Below, one piece after another: positions 12,489 through 25,000 of a stretch of 64,000 nucleotides of DNA; positions within the stretch are counted from its first letter, which is position 1; the number at the start of each line of letters is the position of its first letter. A model generated the notes under the pieces. The model was not told where the DNA came from. It worked only from the letters and a program-made list of their open reading frames with translations, and ran no database searches. Source of the stretch: Brachypodium distachyon. Lineage: Eukaryota; Streptophyta; Magnoliopsida; Poales; Poaceae. The position numbers and the translations under genes were made by a program. Location of the stretch: assembly GCF_000005505.3 (NCBI RefSeq), contig NC_016133.3, forward strand, positions 30,993,008-31,057,007, given 5' to 3'.

Positions 12489-14803
12489 ATGAGCCGCCCC
12501 CATTTGCCCAAAGACCACGCCTGCCCGCGCGCCAATGGGTTCTCCTCGGACGGCGGGGTCCGCCGTCTCTGCGAGATCGAGGAGGCGGACGCGGCCGTAG
12601 CAGGCGACCAGTCATGGTCGGGGTCGCCGTCGCAGTCCACGTCCCCGTCGTCGGCGTCGTCGCAGCCGATGTCGTCTTGTGGGCAGTACATCCTGCACCG
12701 GGTGGGCAAGTTCGACACCCTCGCCGGCGTCGCGATCAAGTACGGTGTCGAGGTAATGCGACGGGAGTGCTGTTTTCTTTTCAGGGCCTCTGTTTTTATA
12801 TTACACTGGAATATCAGGGATGATACTATAAAATATTACCAGTCTTTAACTTCTAGCCGTTTTAGGCAGAATGCATTCTGTTGTATATTGACGTGAGTAC
12901 TGATGATTTATGTATTTCGATGATGTAGGTAGCGGACGTCAAGAGGCTGAATGGTCTCTCGACTGACCTCCAGATGTTTGCACATAAGACACTGCGTATT
13001 CCGCTCCCCGGGCGGCATCCCCCGTCGCCTTTCCAGCAGAATGGTTCATGCGACTGTGATGACAGGTACATAGAATGCTAGACTTTGCATCAGCATCTTA
13101 CTAAAGCCATGCCCTTAGTGCGAGTTGGCACGGGCTAGTGCTGTCGAGCTAGTGTTCAGATTATTTTTGTGTGGTCCTGATGGATAGTCACGAACTATTA
13201 CAGCATCTCTACAAGTCTGTTCAGATGTTTAGCAGGATCAAATAGGTAAATACAACATTGGGTTTGATTCGATCAATGGTGAATGTAGTTCAGGATTGGC
13301 TACGAACTACTGTCATCATGTCATGTGAAATTGTGGCATGCACTTAGCTGGAATGGGAGCATGGTCTTGTTGTCTCAACAGCATCTTTGTTAAAACTCAA
13401 AATGCAGCCAGAATTATTACATTTTTGTGAACCATGTCTCTTTTGTCAAACTAATTTTGCTTTCTCAAGGAGCTTGTACGTGACACACAGCTTTATGTTT
13501 CGTATTTAGAGCTTGTTTTTAAGTGAATGCATGCATGTTCCTGTAAGTTGTAACTCATTACAGGGTTGGAGTTGCAAATTCGTCTTTATACAACTTGTCT
13601 ATGATGTGCAGTTAACCATCCGATTGGTGGTTACATAACTTGGGGTTTTATCTGAATCTATGAACCATGAATGCATAATTAAGTGCTTGTTTTGTCAGGC
13701 TTTTACCTTTGTTGTCATTCCCATGATTCATCAAGTAACCATATTGAACATAAGTTAAGCTGACACATGAAGGATCTTGAATGTAGGAAAAGAAGGAGAA
13801 AACACATTTTGATGAACCTGCAAAGTGTATGCAGCACACACATTCTCAATTATCTCGCACTTACATTTACTGGCCAGCCCCCCTGACCCTGTTCACTAAA
13901 GCTTGTAGAATCTGGGCTACAATAGTACACTATTGTTTCGTCCACAATCTGCCATAGATTTTAATCTTCTGTTCTAGCTAGCATTGCAAGTAACTATTTT
14001 TATGCCATTTAGATGTTACAGCACTTCACAAACAAACTACTTGCTGTGGTTCATGTGCGGGCCATTTGACTTTTCAGGAAGCTCTACTTTATGTGTTAAC
14101 AGATATAACAGTATAATACTATTTCAGGGAATGTTCTCCACGGCGCCTACATGATGATCTATTGGATACAGTTTTGAGAACACCAAGACACAAAGTCTCG
14201 CCAGCCATGAGCCTTTTGCAGGGATACTATGGTCTCACGCCACCTCCAAAGAGGGATCCAACACTCGAAGGAACTGAGATGGCAGTATATGGAAAAGGCA
14301 AATCCGTATCCTTGGATGATGAGCCGTGGTCTGCAGGGCCATCAAATCCCAATAAATTCCTGTTTGAGCATCGGAAAACCAGAAGCCTGACAATAGGTTC
14401 TCATGTGAATGGTGAACCCGAGGAGAATGGCGACAGCGAAAGACCAATAAGGCGCCGCCAGAAAGCTGACGGCGAGTTGTTACTTCGGGAGGAAAACGGC
14501 AGCGCTTTACTGTCGAGGGCTGGGAAAGGCCTGGCATTGAGGCCAAAGTCAGGCAATCGGCCGGACATGAACAAGAGTCATCAGAATCTTATTGCAATGT
14601 TGGAGCCTTCATTCGATGATGGACTCCAAACTGTAAAGAAATCGTCGAGCACTCCTGAGTTCCAAGAGCCGGAGAGCAACAGTAGCTCCTCCATATGGTC
14701 GGCTAGCAAGTGGAGCTTGAAACCAGACGGGTTCACCCTCCCTCTTTTTGACAGCATTCCGAAGCCTATCGCCGCATGGAAAAACAAGGCGGCTCGAGAT
14801 TAG
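12489..14803 (+). CDS. LysM-domain protein, non-secreted plant type
   Basis: Three exons: 12489-12752, 12929-13065 and 14128-14803, in continuous phase, giving 358 residues. The single LysM domain spans about residues 67-114, split by the first intron: it begins YILHRVGKFDTLAGVAIKYG and ends with HKTLRIPLPGR. LysM modules bind N-acetylglucosamine polymers. Proteins of this plant class, with one LysM near the N-terminus and no kinase, are largely uncharacterised. The N-terminus (MSRPHLPKDH) has no signal peptide and no membrane segment is visible, so it is probably intracellular. After the domain come Ser-, Arg- and Pro-rich low-complexity segments with several basic patches (IRRRQK near residue 235). 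The start is the first ATG in a GC-rich leader, immediately followed by open frame. The second intron is about 1 kb. Confidence 0.88.
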
Positions 14804-14870
14804 CAGTTCTCTATGTCTTGGCTATCCACATGATTTCTCCCCCGCTGATCTCTGGCTATAGCCCATGGAG

Positions 14871-14940
14871 GAGCTTGATCTCAGATTGTCACAGGTCCTC
14901 ACATTGAGCTTGATCTCAGATCGGCACAGGTCCTAACATC
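14871..14940. repeat. 35-bp tandem duplication in the LysM gene 3' UTR
   Basis: gagcttgatctcagat begins at 14871 and again at 14906. The two 35-bp copies differ at only a few bases. Confidence 0.85.
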
Positions 14941-15349
14941 GATGGAGGCAGGGCAGGACCTCGATTGGTTCTTCCTGGTAGCTGCAACACACCAAGGTCA
15001 GGACACACCTGTCTTCAGCGATGCGGCGACGGTGTCGAGATCAGCGTCCGGTTTGCATGATTCCCATGCTATATTGGAGATGTTGCACCTGCACCCGGTA
15101 GAGGCGTTACGATTTCTTCACATAAAGTTATAGATAACACAGAGCCTTGGGTATTCGAGGATATTCTTTTGTACACATTGGAGATAATGTAGGATTAATA
15201 GCAGGGCTATATGTTGTATGTGTGATCCCAAACGCTAATATAGAAAGAGTGGTCTTGTTTAACTTGCACACGGGTTTTCTTGTGTGTTAGCTGCTCAATC
15301 ACAATAAATTTCTCAGTCATTTCGCCACTGCTGGATTTCTAGAAAAAGG
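14941..15349 (+). other. 3' UTR and flank of the LysM gene
   Basis: No supported gene. An AATAAA-type signal lies near 15303 (cacaataaattt). The plus-strand ORF at 14942-15133 falls within the presumed 3' UTR and has no family features. Confidence 0.4.
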
Positions 15350-15467
15350 TAAATGTGCCGGTTGTTAAGTGATTCAAATTTGTTAAACATGGGTGTATTT
15401 ATATACTGAAATACGTTTAGATACATGTAATATTTTGATTTTGGCAATTAATATGGGACGGAGGGAG
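15350..15467. mobile_element. Stowaway MITE with decayed left end
   Basis: Intact right end gggacggagggag followed by TA. The left half keeps family sequence (taagtgattcaaat, atacgtttagatacatgtaat) but its terminal repeat is lost, so the left border is approximate. Confidence 0.7.
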
Positions 15468-15943
15468 TACAAAATTTAACATTTGCATGTGACATTCCTG
15501 CAAAATTAGTGCCTTCCGACCCATGCAAGAAATCTTTTGGATTCCTACAATAATTTTATACTCTTATTTGTTAAATTAGTTTCGATTTTGACATGTATAA
15601 AACCTCCCAATTCGATAACAAGTTCAAAATGCATATTTCCAAACTGAAAGTACACAAAAAAATTTGCAAAAGCTGGAGCCAATTCATCCGATGGGCATGA
15701 TACCGCGGCCGCCGCAAAAAAGGAATTTGCAAGCCCATGACTTCTGACAGGACGGTCCCACAAGTCAGCCACCCGGGGCGAACCCTCCCGGTTCCAGATC
15801 TCCCCACACAACGGTTTCCTCCTCCTTCCTCCCCAAACCAAACCCTTCTCCCCGCGCCAACGAACGCAGCGCAACCGACACCCATTCCACGGTCCTCTTC
15901 ACGCACTTCGCCTTTGCCCTCTCCTCCCCTCCCGCCCCGCAGA

Positions 15944-15951
15944 TTTATATA
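15944..15951 (+). promoter_or_regulatory. TATA box of the Dicer-like gene
   Basis: tttatata lies about 65-70 bp upstream of the ATG at 16015, in otherwise GC-rich sequence, giving a predicted leader of about 40 nt. Confidence 0.5.
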
Positions 15952-16014
15952 CGCCTGGGCCGGAGATATGCGCTTCCCCGTCGCTGCCTCTCACTCACCG
16001 AACCACCCAACCCC

Positions 16015-19000
16015 ATGGCCGCCGCCGCCGACGATCCCATGCCCCCGCCGCCGCTGCCGCCGCCTCGCCGGCCCCACAAGCAGCTCAACCCGAGGAGGTC
16101 TGTTTCGATCGATAGCTGTTTCGCGGCCGCGGGTGTCCGTGGCGGCCGCATTTTGATTTTTTGAGCTGAGCTGATGATGGGTTTCTTTTCGTTCGTTCCG
16201 CGTGCCGCGGTGCAGGTACCAGGTGGAGGTGTTCGAGGCGGCGCTGGTGGGCAACACCATCGCGGTGCTCGACACGGGGTCCGGGAAGACCATGGTGGCC
16301 GTCATGCTCGCTCGCGAGCACGTGCGCCGCGTGCGCGCCGGGGAGGCGCCGCGCCGGACCGTAGTGTTCCTCGCGCCCACCGTGCACCTCGTCCACCAGG
16401 TGTGCGCATCCGGAGCGACGATTCGCGAACGGCAGCTCTGTTTTGTTCGATTTCGCTTCATATGTAGAATGCTCTTGCTGTTCTGATGCTGAGGTGGTCG
16501 CTTTTTTCTGTTTCTGGTTCCGCGCTGTAGCAATTTGAGGTGATTAGCGAGTACACGGACCTTGACGCGACGGAGTGCTACGGAGCGTCGGGGGTCGGTG
16601 GGTGGAGTGCCGAGCACTGGAAGGAGGAAGTAGGGAGTAAGGAGGTAAGCACCAAGGTTTACTGTATCTTGATCCTGCGCGCTCTGCTTGAGATGGCCAT
16701 TGATTGATCAGGATGTACATTGAATGGGTACGTTTACCATGCCCACCAAGTACTTGGCAAATGACTTGTTGACATCAAGCCTTCCGGCCTCTCAACACTG
16801 TAGTTTGCTGGCGTAGTGGTCTTGATTCTTGAATCCGATGTAGATTGAAACCACGGTATATCGTGAATGTGAGAGCTGTTGACTACAGCTATTTGCGCAC
16901 GGGCTGTACGTATGAAACAGCTTGGTCAGGACAGAAGTCCTAGTCTCCTAGATAATAGTTTTCTTTTCTGTCCTGTCATTGCTAGATTTGGTTACTGCGC
17001 TGGATCAGTAAGATCTCACAACTCTTGTAAATGTGCCATTTAGGTCAAGTTATCTAATTCTGTGGCTTAGTTCAGTTGCTTGGATATTGCAGTTATTCCT
17101 ATGATTCTGTACCAAAGCATATTGTGCTGATGCATCCTGTTATTATGTTTGATGCCTTGAGCTGTTGAGCAATGTATCACATTTGTGTTTCAGATTGCTG
17201 TTATGACACCACAGATATTATTGGATGCTCTGAGGCATGCTTTTGTAACAATGAGTGTAGTGAGCTTGCTAATATTAGATGAATGCCATCGTGCCTGTGG
17301 AAACCATCCATATACACAGATAATGAAGGTAATGAGAGTTTGAAGATATTTTTCTTGTTCTGACAACATAGGTAGAGACGTTGCTTAGGATAGAAGAGTC
17401 TGACATGTTGAATTCGCTAATACCTCATGCCTTTTGTCTTGAGTTTAAAAGGAATTTTACCTTGGCTCTCAGTGGAGGCCAGCTGTATTTGGAATGACTG
17501 CATCTCCTGTTGCTACGAAAGGCAAGGATTCTACAAATGACTGTCATGTGCTTTCTTTTCACCCTCTTCTCTTTCATCATTTCAGTAAATAACTGTTATT
17601 TTAGTTCTTAAATTCAGCATGCTGTATGACTGTTATTATCTTGCCTACAATATCCTTACTGTCATGTACTTTGAAAAACTCTTCTGGTCACATTTAGTGC
17701 TCTTGTGTTCTGCATCACAAGATCATACATTTCTAAAAGTGCGATGCCTATCTCTTGTGCCAACAGTGCTGTACTGCCATGCAATATAAATTTCTGAAAT
17801 AACGAACTGTACATGATTGCTTCATGCTCCATTCTGATGACTGGGAGGACAGTTTGTGCATTTGACTTGATTTCCACTTTTTCGATAATGGAAGAGAATT
17901 CTCCCCCCGGCCTCTGCATCCTAAGATGCACACAGCCCAATTTGTTTATTTCATTTATCAAAAAGAAAAATGCTGCCTGCTATTCATCCTACTTGAAATC
18001 AAACCTATTTTCCTGCTCTAATTTTATTCGTTGACGCTGATTTTTTTTAATTCTTTTTTCCTTTCTCATTATTTATTACAACCTTCTATTTTTGTTAAAG
18101 TACGAGAGGAAACTTTCATTTCTAAAAACTTGCATCTTTTCAGGAACCTCCACAATTCAAGATTGCGAAGCACACATTGCTCAACTTGAACTAGCATTGG
18201 ATTCTAAGGTTATCTCCGGCTTTTGTATTCTGCTGGGCTTTAGGAACCCATCTTGCAGTAACAAATAGCTTCATATTATACATGCCATTCCAGGTATATA
18301 TCATAAAAGATCGGAGTGAACTTGAGAGCTTTTCCCCTCCTGCAACGATTGTGAACAAATATTATGATGCTTACTTGGTTGATTTTGAAGATTTGAAATC
18401 AAAGCTACAGATATTGTTTGAAGAGGTGAGATTCAACTTAACTATGTTTTGACTCATTCATATGATACATGCGTAATTTGCAATAGCCAATAGCTACACC
18501 TAGAATACCTCTTATTTCCCCCCTTTGCATGTATATTATTGTATATTTTTTATTTGGTAACACTTTGCATCATTGGGCAGTTTGATGCTCTGTTGGTTAG
18601 TCTGCAAGAATCATCACCAAACAAATTTGAAGACACCAATAACATATTAGAGACATCAAGAAAGAGCTTGTGCAGATACCACGGGAAGATATTGTACGGA
18701 CTAAATTATCTTGGTCCAATCATCACAGCTGAGGTCTCGTATTATCTAATCAGCATTTTTTTCCGTAAAGGTCGTAAAGTGTTCATTTTGCTATACCTTA
18801 TCTAGTTTGTTGACTAGTGGTCACATAGATTCCAGTATCCTACTGAAGTTACCCATTTTTCCCCATGTGTAAACTATTGTTATCGACATATTCATAACTG
18901 ACTGAACAACTCAATGTTCCACTAATTAAGGAATTGCAGATAAGATATCTGAATTACGAATGATGTAATAAATTTTACCTTTATTTTAAGATGATCTGCA

Positions 19001-22000
19001 TTCCGTGGTCCTTTGATATGATATGATTTTTTCCCTAACCATACTAAATCTGTGCATTAAATCTTTTGTATATTCTGAAGGAGGAAATGCTGGATCATAA
19101 ATAAATATATCAGTGATTTAGCTATATGTATATATAATATTTCCTCACAATAGAAGAATTTATTTCTTAGCATTCTGCCACTGTTGAGCTGATGCCTAAT
19201 CCTTGAGGGCCGAACATAGTGGATTAAATGGACTGTTGACTTGCCAGCATTGTTTGTTAACAAAAAAAAAGAACTTTTGTTCAATATGGAATATAATAGT
19301 CACATGTGAAGCGACAAGTGAAGTTTACCCATTGTGTGGTAGAGTTTTCTCCTGGGGCATTGTAGGAAACAACTGGAAAGAAACATACATGGAGATATGT
19401 TGAGATTTGAGAGTAATGGTAACATTATTCCATTTTATCCCATTGGCTTGTGTCTTACCATAGAAATTATCTCCCCCTAGATGTATATTGTATACTATTC
19501 TCTATATTCCCCCATGATCTATGTTTTTCTAACTTCTTCCCTGCATGTCTTATTGTATACCATTCTCACCATATCTTCCCATTTGCTTGTGTCTTACCAT
19601 AGAAATTATCTCCCTATAGATATGTTGAGTTTGATTCCAGTTCCAGTTTTGTATCTAAAAGGTTGAGGTCCAACCATTCCCCTTGTCTGTGATATATTTC
19701 CATAGCATTTCCACGCTCATTTATTGTAACTGTTTGTTTTATATATGAAAAGACGGGTCATTCTTTTCTGGAAAAGCAAACTGTGTATTGCTTTCTTAAC
19801 AGGTAGTGAAGATCTATAGTGAAAGCATTAAGGCATTGGGTGATTCTGAAGATTGCTTCTCTAAAGCTGGCTTCAACCTGCACGTGTCTTATTTTAAAGA
19901 AGCTTTAGATTTGATACAGGAAGTGCTGCCACAGGGTACGGCATGAACAAACATGCTCCAGTTACATATGTTATATATCTTACTGATTTCACATGGTACT
20001 ACACGCATATAGTATATATCAAGGATCTGCAATATTTTTGTTGTCTATAAAGGGTAGGTAATAAGATAGTTTTGAAGACCAATTGGAACTGCATTAAGGT
20101 CCTCTGGATCTTTAGATAAGTTGTCCTTATTTTAGTATTTTGCATGCAATATCTCAAATAAAATTGAAAATATAATCATGGTTCTACACAACCTAAGATA
20201 AATCATGGTTCGACACAACCTCTTATTTTCCATACCTATATAGGCGAGCTATGAGAGATTATTTGCAGTATGCACAGTCTCTAAACCAAATAGACCGATA
20301 GAGAGTTAAGCAGGTGGTCATCGACCATGTAGTAGCCATGTGCTATATTACACATACTGTGCATTATTTTCGGTCTGACACAGAAACACTCCTTGTGGTA
20401 ATTTACAGCCTGTAATACTTAAATCGGCTGTTTCATTAATGCACCTATTGTTTATTCGGACATGTCTTTATTTCTGAGGTGTTGTGAATGATATCTCACT
20501 AGACATTAATAGCTTGGAAACTACAATGTCCATGCATAATAGGGTATTGATGAGCACTTGATGTTCATTCTTCTAATCATGCTGATGTAATTGCATAATA
20601 GGTTATGATGAACTAATGAAATCAGAATCTGGTTCTGCGGAATTAAGTAAAAGGGGGTATATTTCTTCAAAGGTGGATACACTAATCAACATTTTTAAAT
20701 CATTTGGGTAAATTCATGTTCTACTCAAGCTGTTTGGTTTTGCCTATTTTTGGTTTTATGTTTGCAAAGTAAATTTAAACCCATATTTGTTTTCTCCACA
20801 GGTCATCAAACGAAGTGCTGTGCCTAATTTTTGTAGAAAGAATTATGACAGCTAAAGCTGTTGAAAGGTTCATGAGAGGAATTGTTAATTTCTCTCGTTT
20901 TTCAATCTCTTACTTGACTGGAGGGAGTACATCAAAAGATGCTCTCAGCCCAGCAGTGCAGCAATTTACTTTGGATCTGTTCCGAGCTGGAAAGGTATGC
21001 TATTTTCTTTGTAGAGATTGATTTAAACAGGATTACAAATGATATATTAATACCAGTTCAATTTCTAGGTAAATTTGCTTTTCACAACTGATGTGACTGA
21101 AGAGGGTATTGATGTACCTAACTGCTCTTGTGTCATACGCTTCGACCTGCCCAGAACTGTTTCTAGCTACGTCCAATCTCGCGGTCGTGCTAGAAAGAGC
21201 AGCTCAAATTATGTTCTTATGATTGAGAGGTACATCGGTTGCCACACTAAGTTACATATTGGTTTAGCTTATTAGGCTTTAGAGATAGTTTATTTGGTCA
21301 CCATATATTCCTATGCTAAGTCCATTTTATGCATACCAGGTGCATAGATTGGATAGGTATGCCTCGTAATAATAATAATAATAATAACAATAATAAAAAA
21401 AAAATCTGGAAAAGTAAGGATATGCTGCATGGTTTGGCATGAATGGTGCAGTTATGTTTTGTCAAGCAGCAGTCTTGACTCCTAGTCTATAAATTGCTAA
21501 ATTCTGATCTTATCAGCTAAAAATTGTTGCAGCAATGTATATATTTTTTTTATGACTACCTTTTCACCTTTTGATCCTTCATATGTAATTTTCAGGGGAA
21601 ACATGGAGCAGCAGGAACAAATATTTCGTATAATACAGACCGAGTACTATATTAAACATTTTGCTCTGTATAGACGTGCCAATGTTTCATCCTATGATTT
21701 GCCTATGCAAGATAAGCACACATACCATGTTGATTCAACGGGAGCAACTATAACTGCAGAGTGCTGCGTCAACCTAATTCGTAAATACTGTGAGAAACTT
21801 CCTAAAGATAGGTACACATATGTTCTACATTTACAGCTTTTGTTTTTGTTAGTCAGCTTGCGCCTCAGAGAATTTATTTTCTTCTCAAGTTCTCTTCTAT
21901 CGACATTGCACGACATTACACATCATGTGCAATTATTGAATGTAGTGGTATGCTTAATATTCGTGAACTGTTGTGGAAGTAATTCCATGAATAGCATGTG

Positions 22001-25000
22001 GGCGGAAAAGCCTTACTTTCTAAGGCACGGTCTTACTGTCTTTCATCATAGAATTGGTTGGTCATTGTAGAATTCTTCTACAGGTATTACATGCCAAAGC
22101 CTTCCTATGAGATGGCTGTCGAAGATGGATCATATCAATGTACCTTGATTCTACCTCCCAATGCAGCATTTCAAAGGATAATTGGCCCTTCATGCAGTAC
22201 AGGCAATTTAGCCAAGCAGCTTGTATCTCTAGAGGCATGCAAGAAGTTGCATCAGCTGGGAGAACTTGATGATCATCTTGTACCCTTGACCGAAGGTCCT
22301 ATGGATATTGGTAATTCTAGAACCAATGAAAAATGCATTTCTGGACCAGGTATGTGTGTATGACATTTTGAAGTGTTTCTTATATTAAAATAGCAAAATA
22401 AACCCGAGAAAATCTATTAGATAAGAACATCGCTGGTTTATTTGCTATTTTAGCACACCCATCTATTGTATTCACTTCAAAATAATGGTGGCCCAGAATA
22501 GGACTGGAATTGCCAATTTGTTATACATAATTGAATCTTGTACAGCTAATGCTGGGTTGGCAGACTCTCTTTATTTGTTTTGCACAATAGTTACTGGATG
22601 GAAATTGGAAAGTTTGGGTATGTGTATGGGATTGTATTTTGGACATGCTAGTTGAAGCAAATATCTCCTGACTTTTGAGATCTGCTGGCATCTTCACCAG
22701 TTTCGTACTTTATAATTTGATTTTAGTAATGCATACTGCTGCCCGTCAATGGATTACAATTGTTTCAACAGCAACCCCTTCTTCCCCAATGGAATGAGTT
22801 CTTCTCTCTTTGTAGACTATAATCTTTTAATTGCTCTTTCTTCACTTGTCAGGAACAACTAAAAGAAAGGAGCTCCATGGAACAACTAGTGTTCTTGCTC
22901 TGACAGGAACTTGGACTCATGAAAGTGAAAATGTCTCTCTGAATGCTTACAGATTTGATTTTCGTTGTGACCAAGAGGGCGAAAACTATGCTGGATTTGT
23001 TCTCTTAATGGAATCGGCACTTGATGATGATGTAGCATGTTCAAAAATGGATCTCTTCTTGATCCCTAATAAAATGGTCTACACTACCATAACGCCTTGT
23101 GGAAAAATTCAACTGAACAAAAAGCAGGTGCTTAAAAATAATAACCTACTACCATTCTCATTGCTAAAATTTTGTACAGTTTGTTTGGCCATGGCTTATT
23201 TTTGTTGTTTTTTCAGCTACGTGAAGGGAAGTTGTTCCAAGAATTCTTTTTCAATGGAATATTTGGCAGATTATTCCATGGTTCCCGGACAAGTGGAGTG
23301 CAGAGGGAATTTATTTTCAGAAAAGGTTATGAAATACAATGGAGCTCAGAGAGCATGTACTTACTTTTACCTTTGTGTTATTCGTCACATATCCAGCATG
23401 ATCTAAGCATAAACTGGGAGGCAATTGGATTCTGCACCGATGCACTGGAGCAGTTAAGAAATATGTATACTGAAGATGGAAACCTCCATGCAAATTTTAT
23501 TCAATGTAGAAGTATCAAAGGAGAAGACATGATTCATATGGCCAACAAATCTCTACGTGTTTCCAGCATCAAAGATTCAGTTGTGTTATCACTTCATACT
23601 GGGAGGATATACTCTGTTCTTGACTTGATCATTGACACAACCGCAGAGGACTCATTTGATGAGATGTATAATGGGAAAGCTTCAACATTTGCTTCATTCG
23701 TGGACTACTACCATGAAAAGTATTTCCTCTTTTACATGTCTTAGTTATGAGTACAAGTTATTCTTATATGCTTCCTGACAAACTTCTCTTTTTTTTTTAC
23801 CTTTTTTTAGGTACGGTATTATTATTCGTCATCCAAAACAACCATTATTGCTGTTGAAGCAAAGCCACAATGCACACAATCTTCTTTTTTCAAAATTAAA
23901 GTACATAGGTAATGGCTATAATCCCTAGTATCTTTTCCCTTTTGCTGTTACGATGAATTGCAAGTTAGCAACTTCTTTATTATAGGTCTGCTTTTAAATG
24001 AAATTCCACATGGCCTGTGGCAGATGGTCCTACTGGAAATCCTCTGCTCATGGAAAAAGAGCAAATACATGCTCGGGTCCCACCTGAACTGCTAATACAC
24101 ATTGATGTAACAATTGAAATTCTCAAATCATTTTATTTATTGCCTTCTGTAATGCATCGGCTTCAGTCTCTCATGCTAGCCAGCCAGCTTCGTGGAGATA
24201 TTGGTTACATTCAACACATACCAAGTTGTCTGGTCTGTTCTCGTTCTCGTGAATACAAATTTTAATGCTAAGTATGGTTATGCATACCTTAATAGTTCTG
24301 ATCTCTCTGCATGTCAGATTTTGGAAGCTATCACAACTTTAAGGTGCTGTGAGACATTTTCCCTGGAGCGTTTAGAATTATTAGGAGACTCAGTACTAAA
24401 ATATGTGATAGGATGTGACCTATTTTTGAGATATCCTATGAAACACGAAGGTCATCTTTCTGATATGAGATCCAAGGCGGTCTGCAATGCCAAACTTCAT
24501 AAACATGGAGTATGGCGATCCTTGCAGGTAGGTGGTCTAAACCCAAGTCTATTTGATGGATTCAACTTCCAGAAGTTTATGATGGGTTCAGTTAGACAAA
24601 TAAATTTGGTTTAGTTAGTTCATGTGTAGTTGCAATTCAACATCTTGAGCTTTAGTTTTGTTTTGGACACACTGGTAGTCAGATGTTTCCAGAGATGCTC
24701 CTTTGATCTTCTTTTCTTTTTTTGAGGAAAGATCTTCTTTTCTTTTAAAAACATATTTGGCAGATATCCTACAGAAAGCAGAACGTATATACACAGAGTG
24801 TCGAGTTGCATATAGGGGCTAGCGGAATATAGTACTCCATGCTTTCATATGGTTAACTATTGCTTTGCTATCATCATCTGCAAGGTTGAGAGTACAATTC
24901 AAAGAACGTGTGTATGTTTAGTGGCTATTTGTTGTCTTGCTTTCCAGGGTTACATACGGGATAGTGCATTTGACCCACGGCGTTGGGTTGCTCCTGGACA

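Noticed and set aside
15545..16156. Minus-strand and plus-strand ORFs at the Dicer promoter
   Set aside because: GC-rich promoter/leader sequence with no family features; overlaps the TATA box and first Dicer exon.
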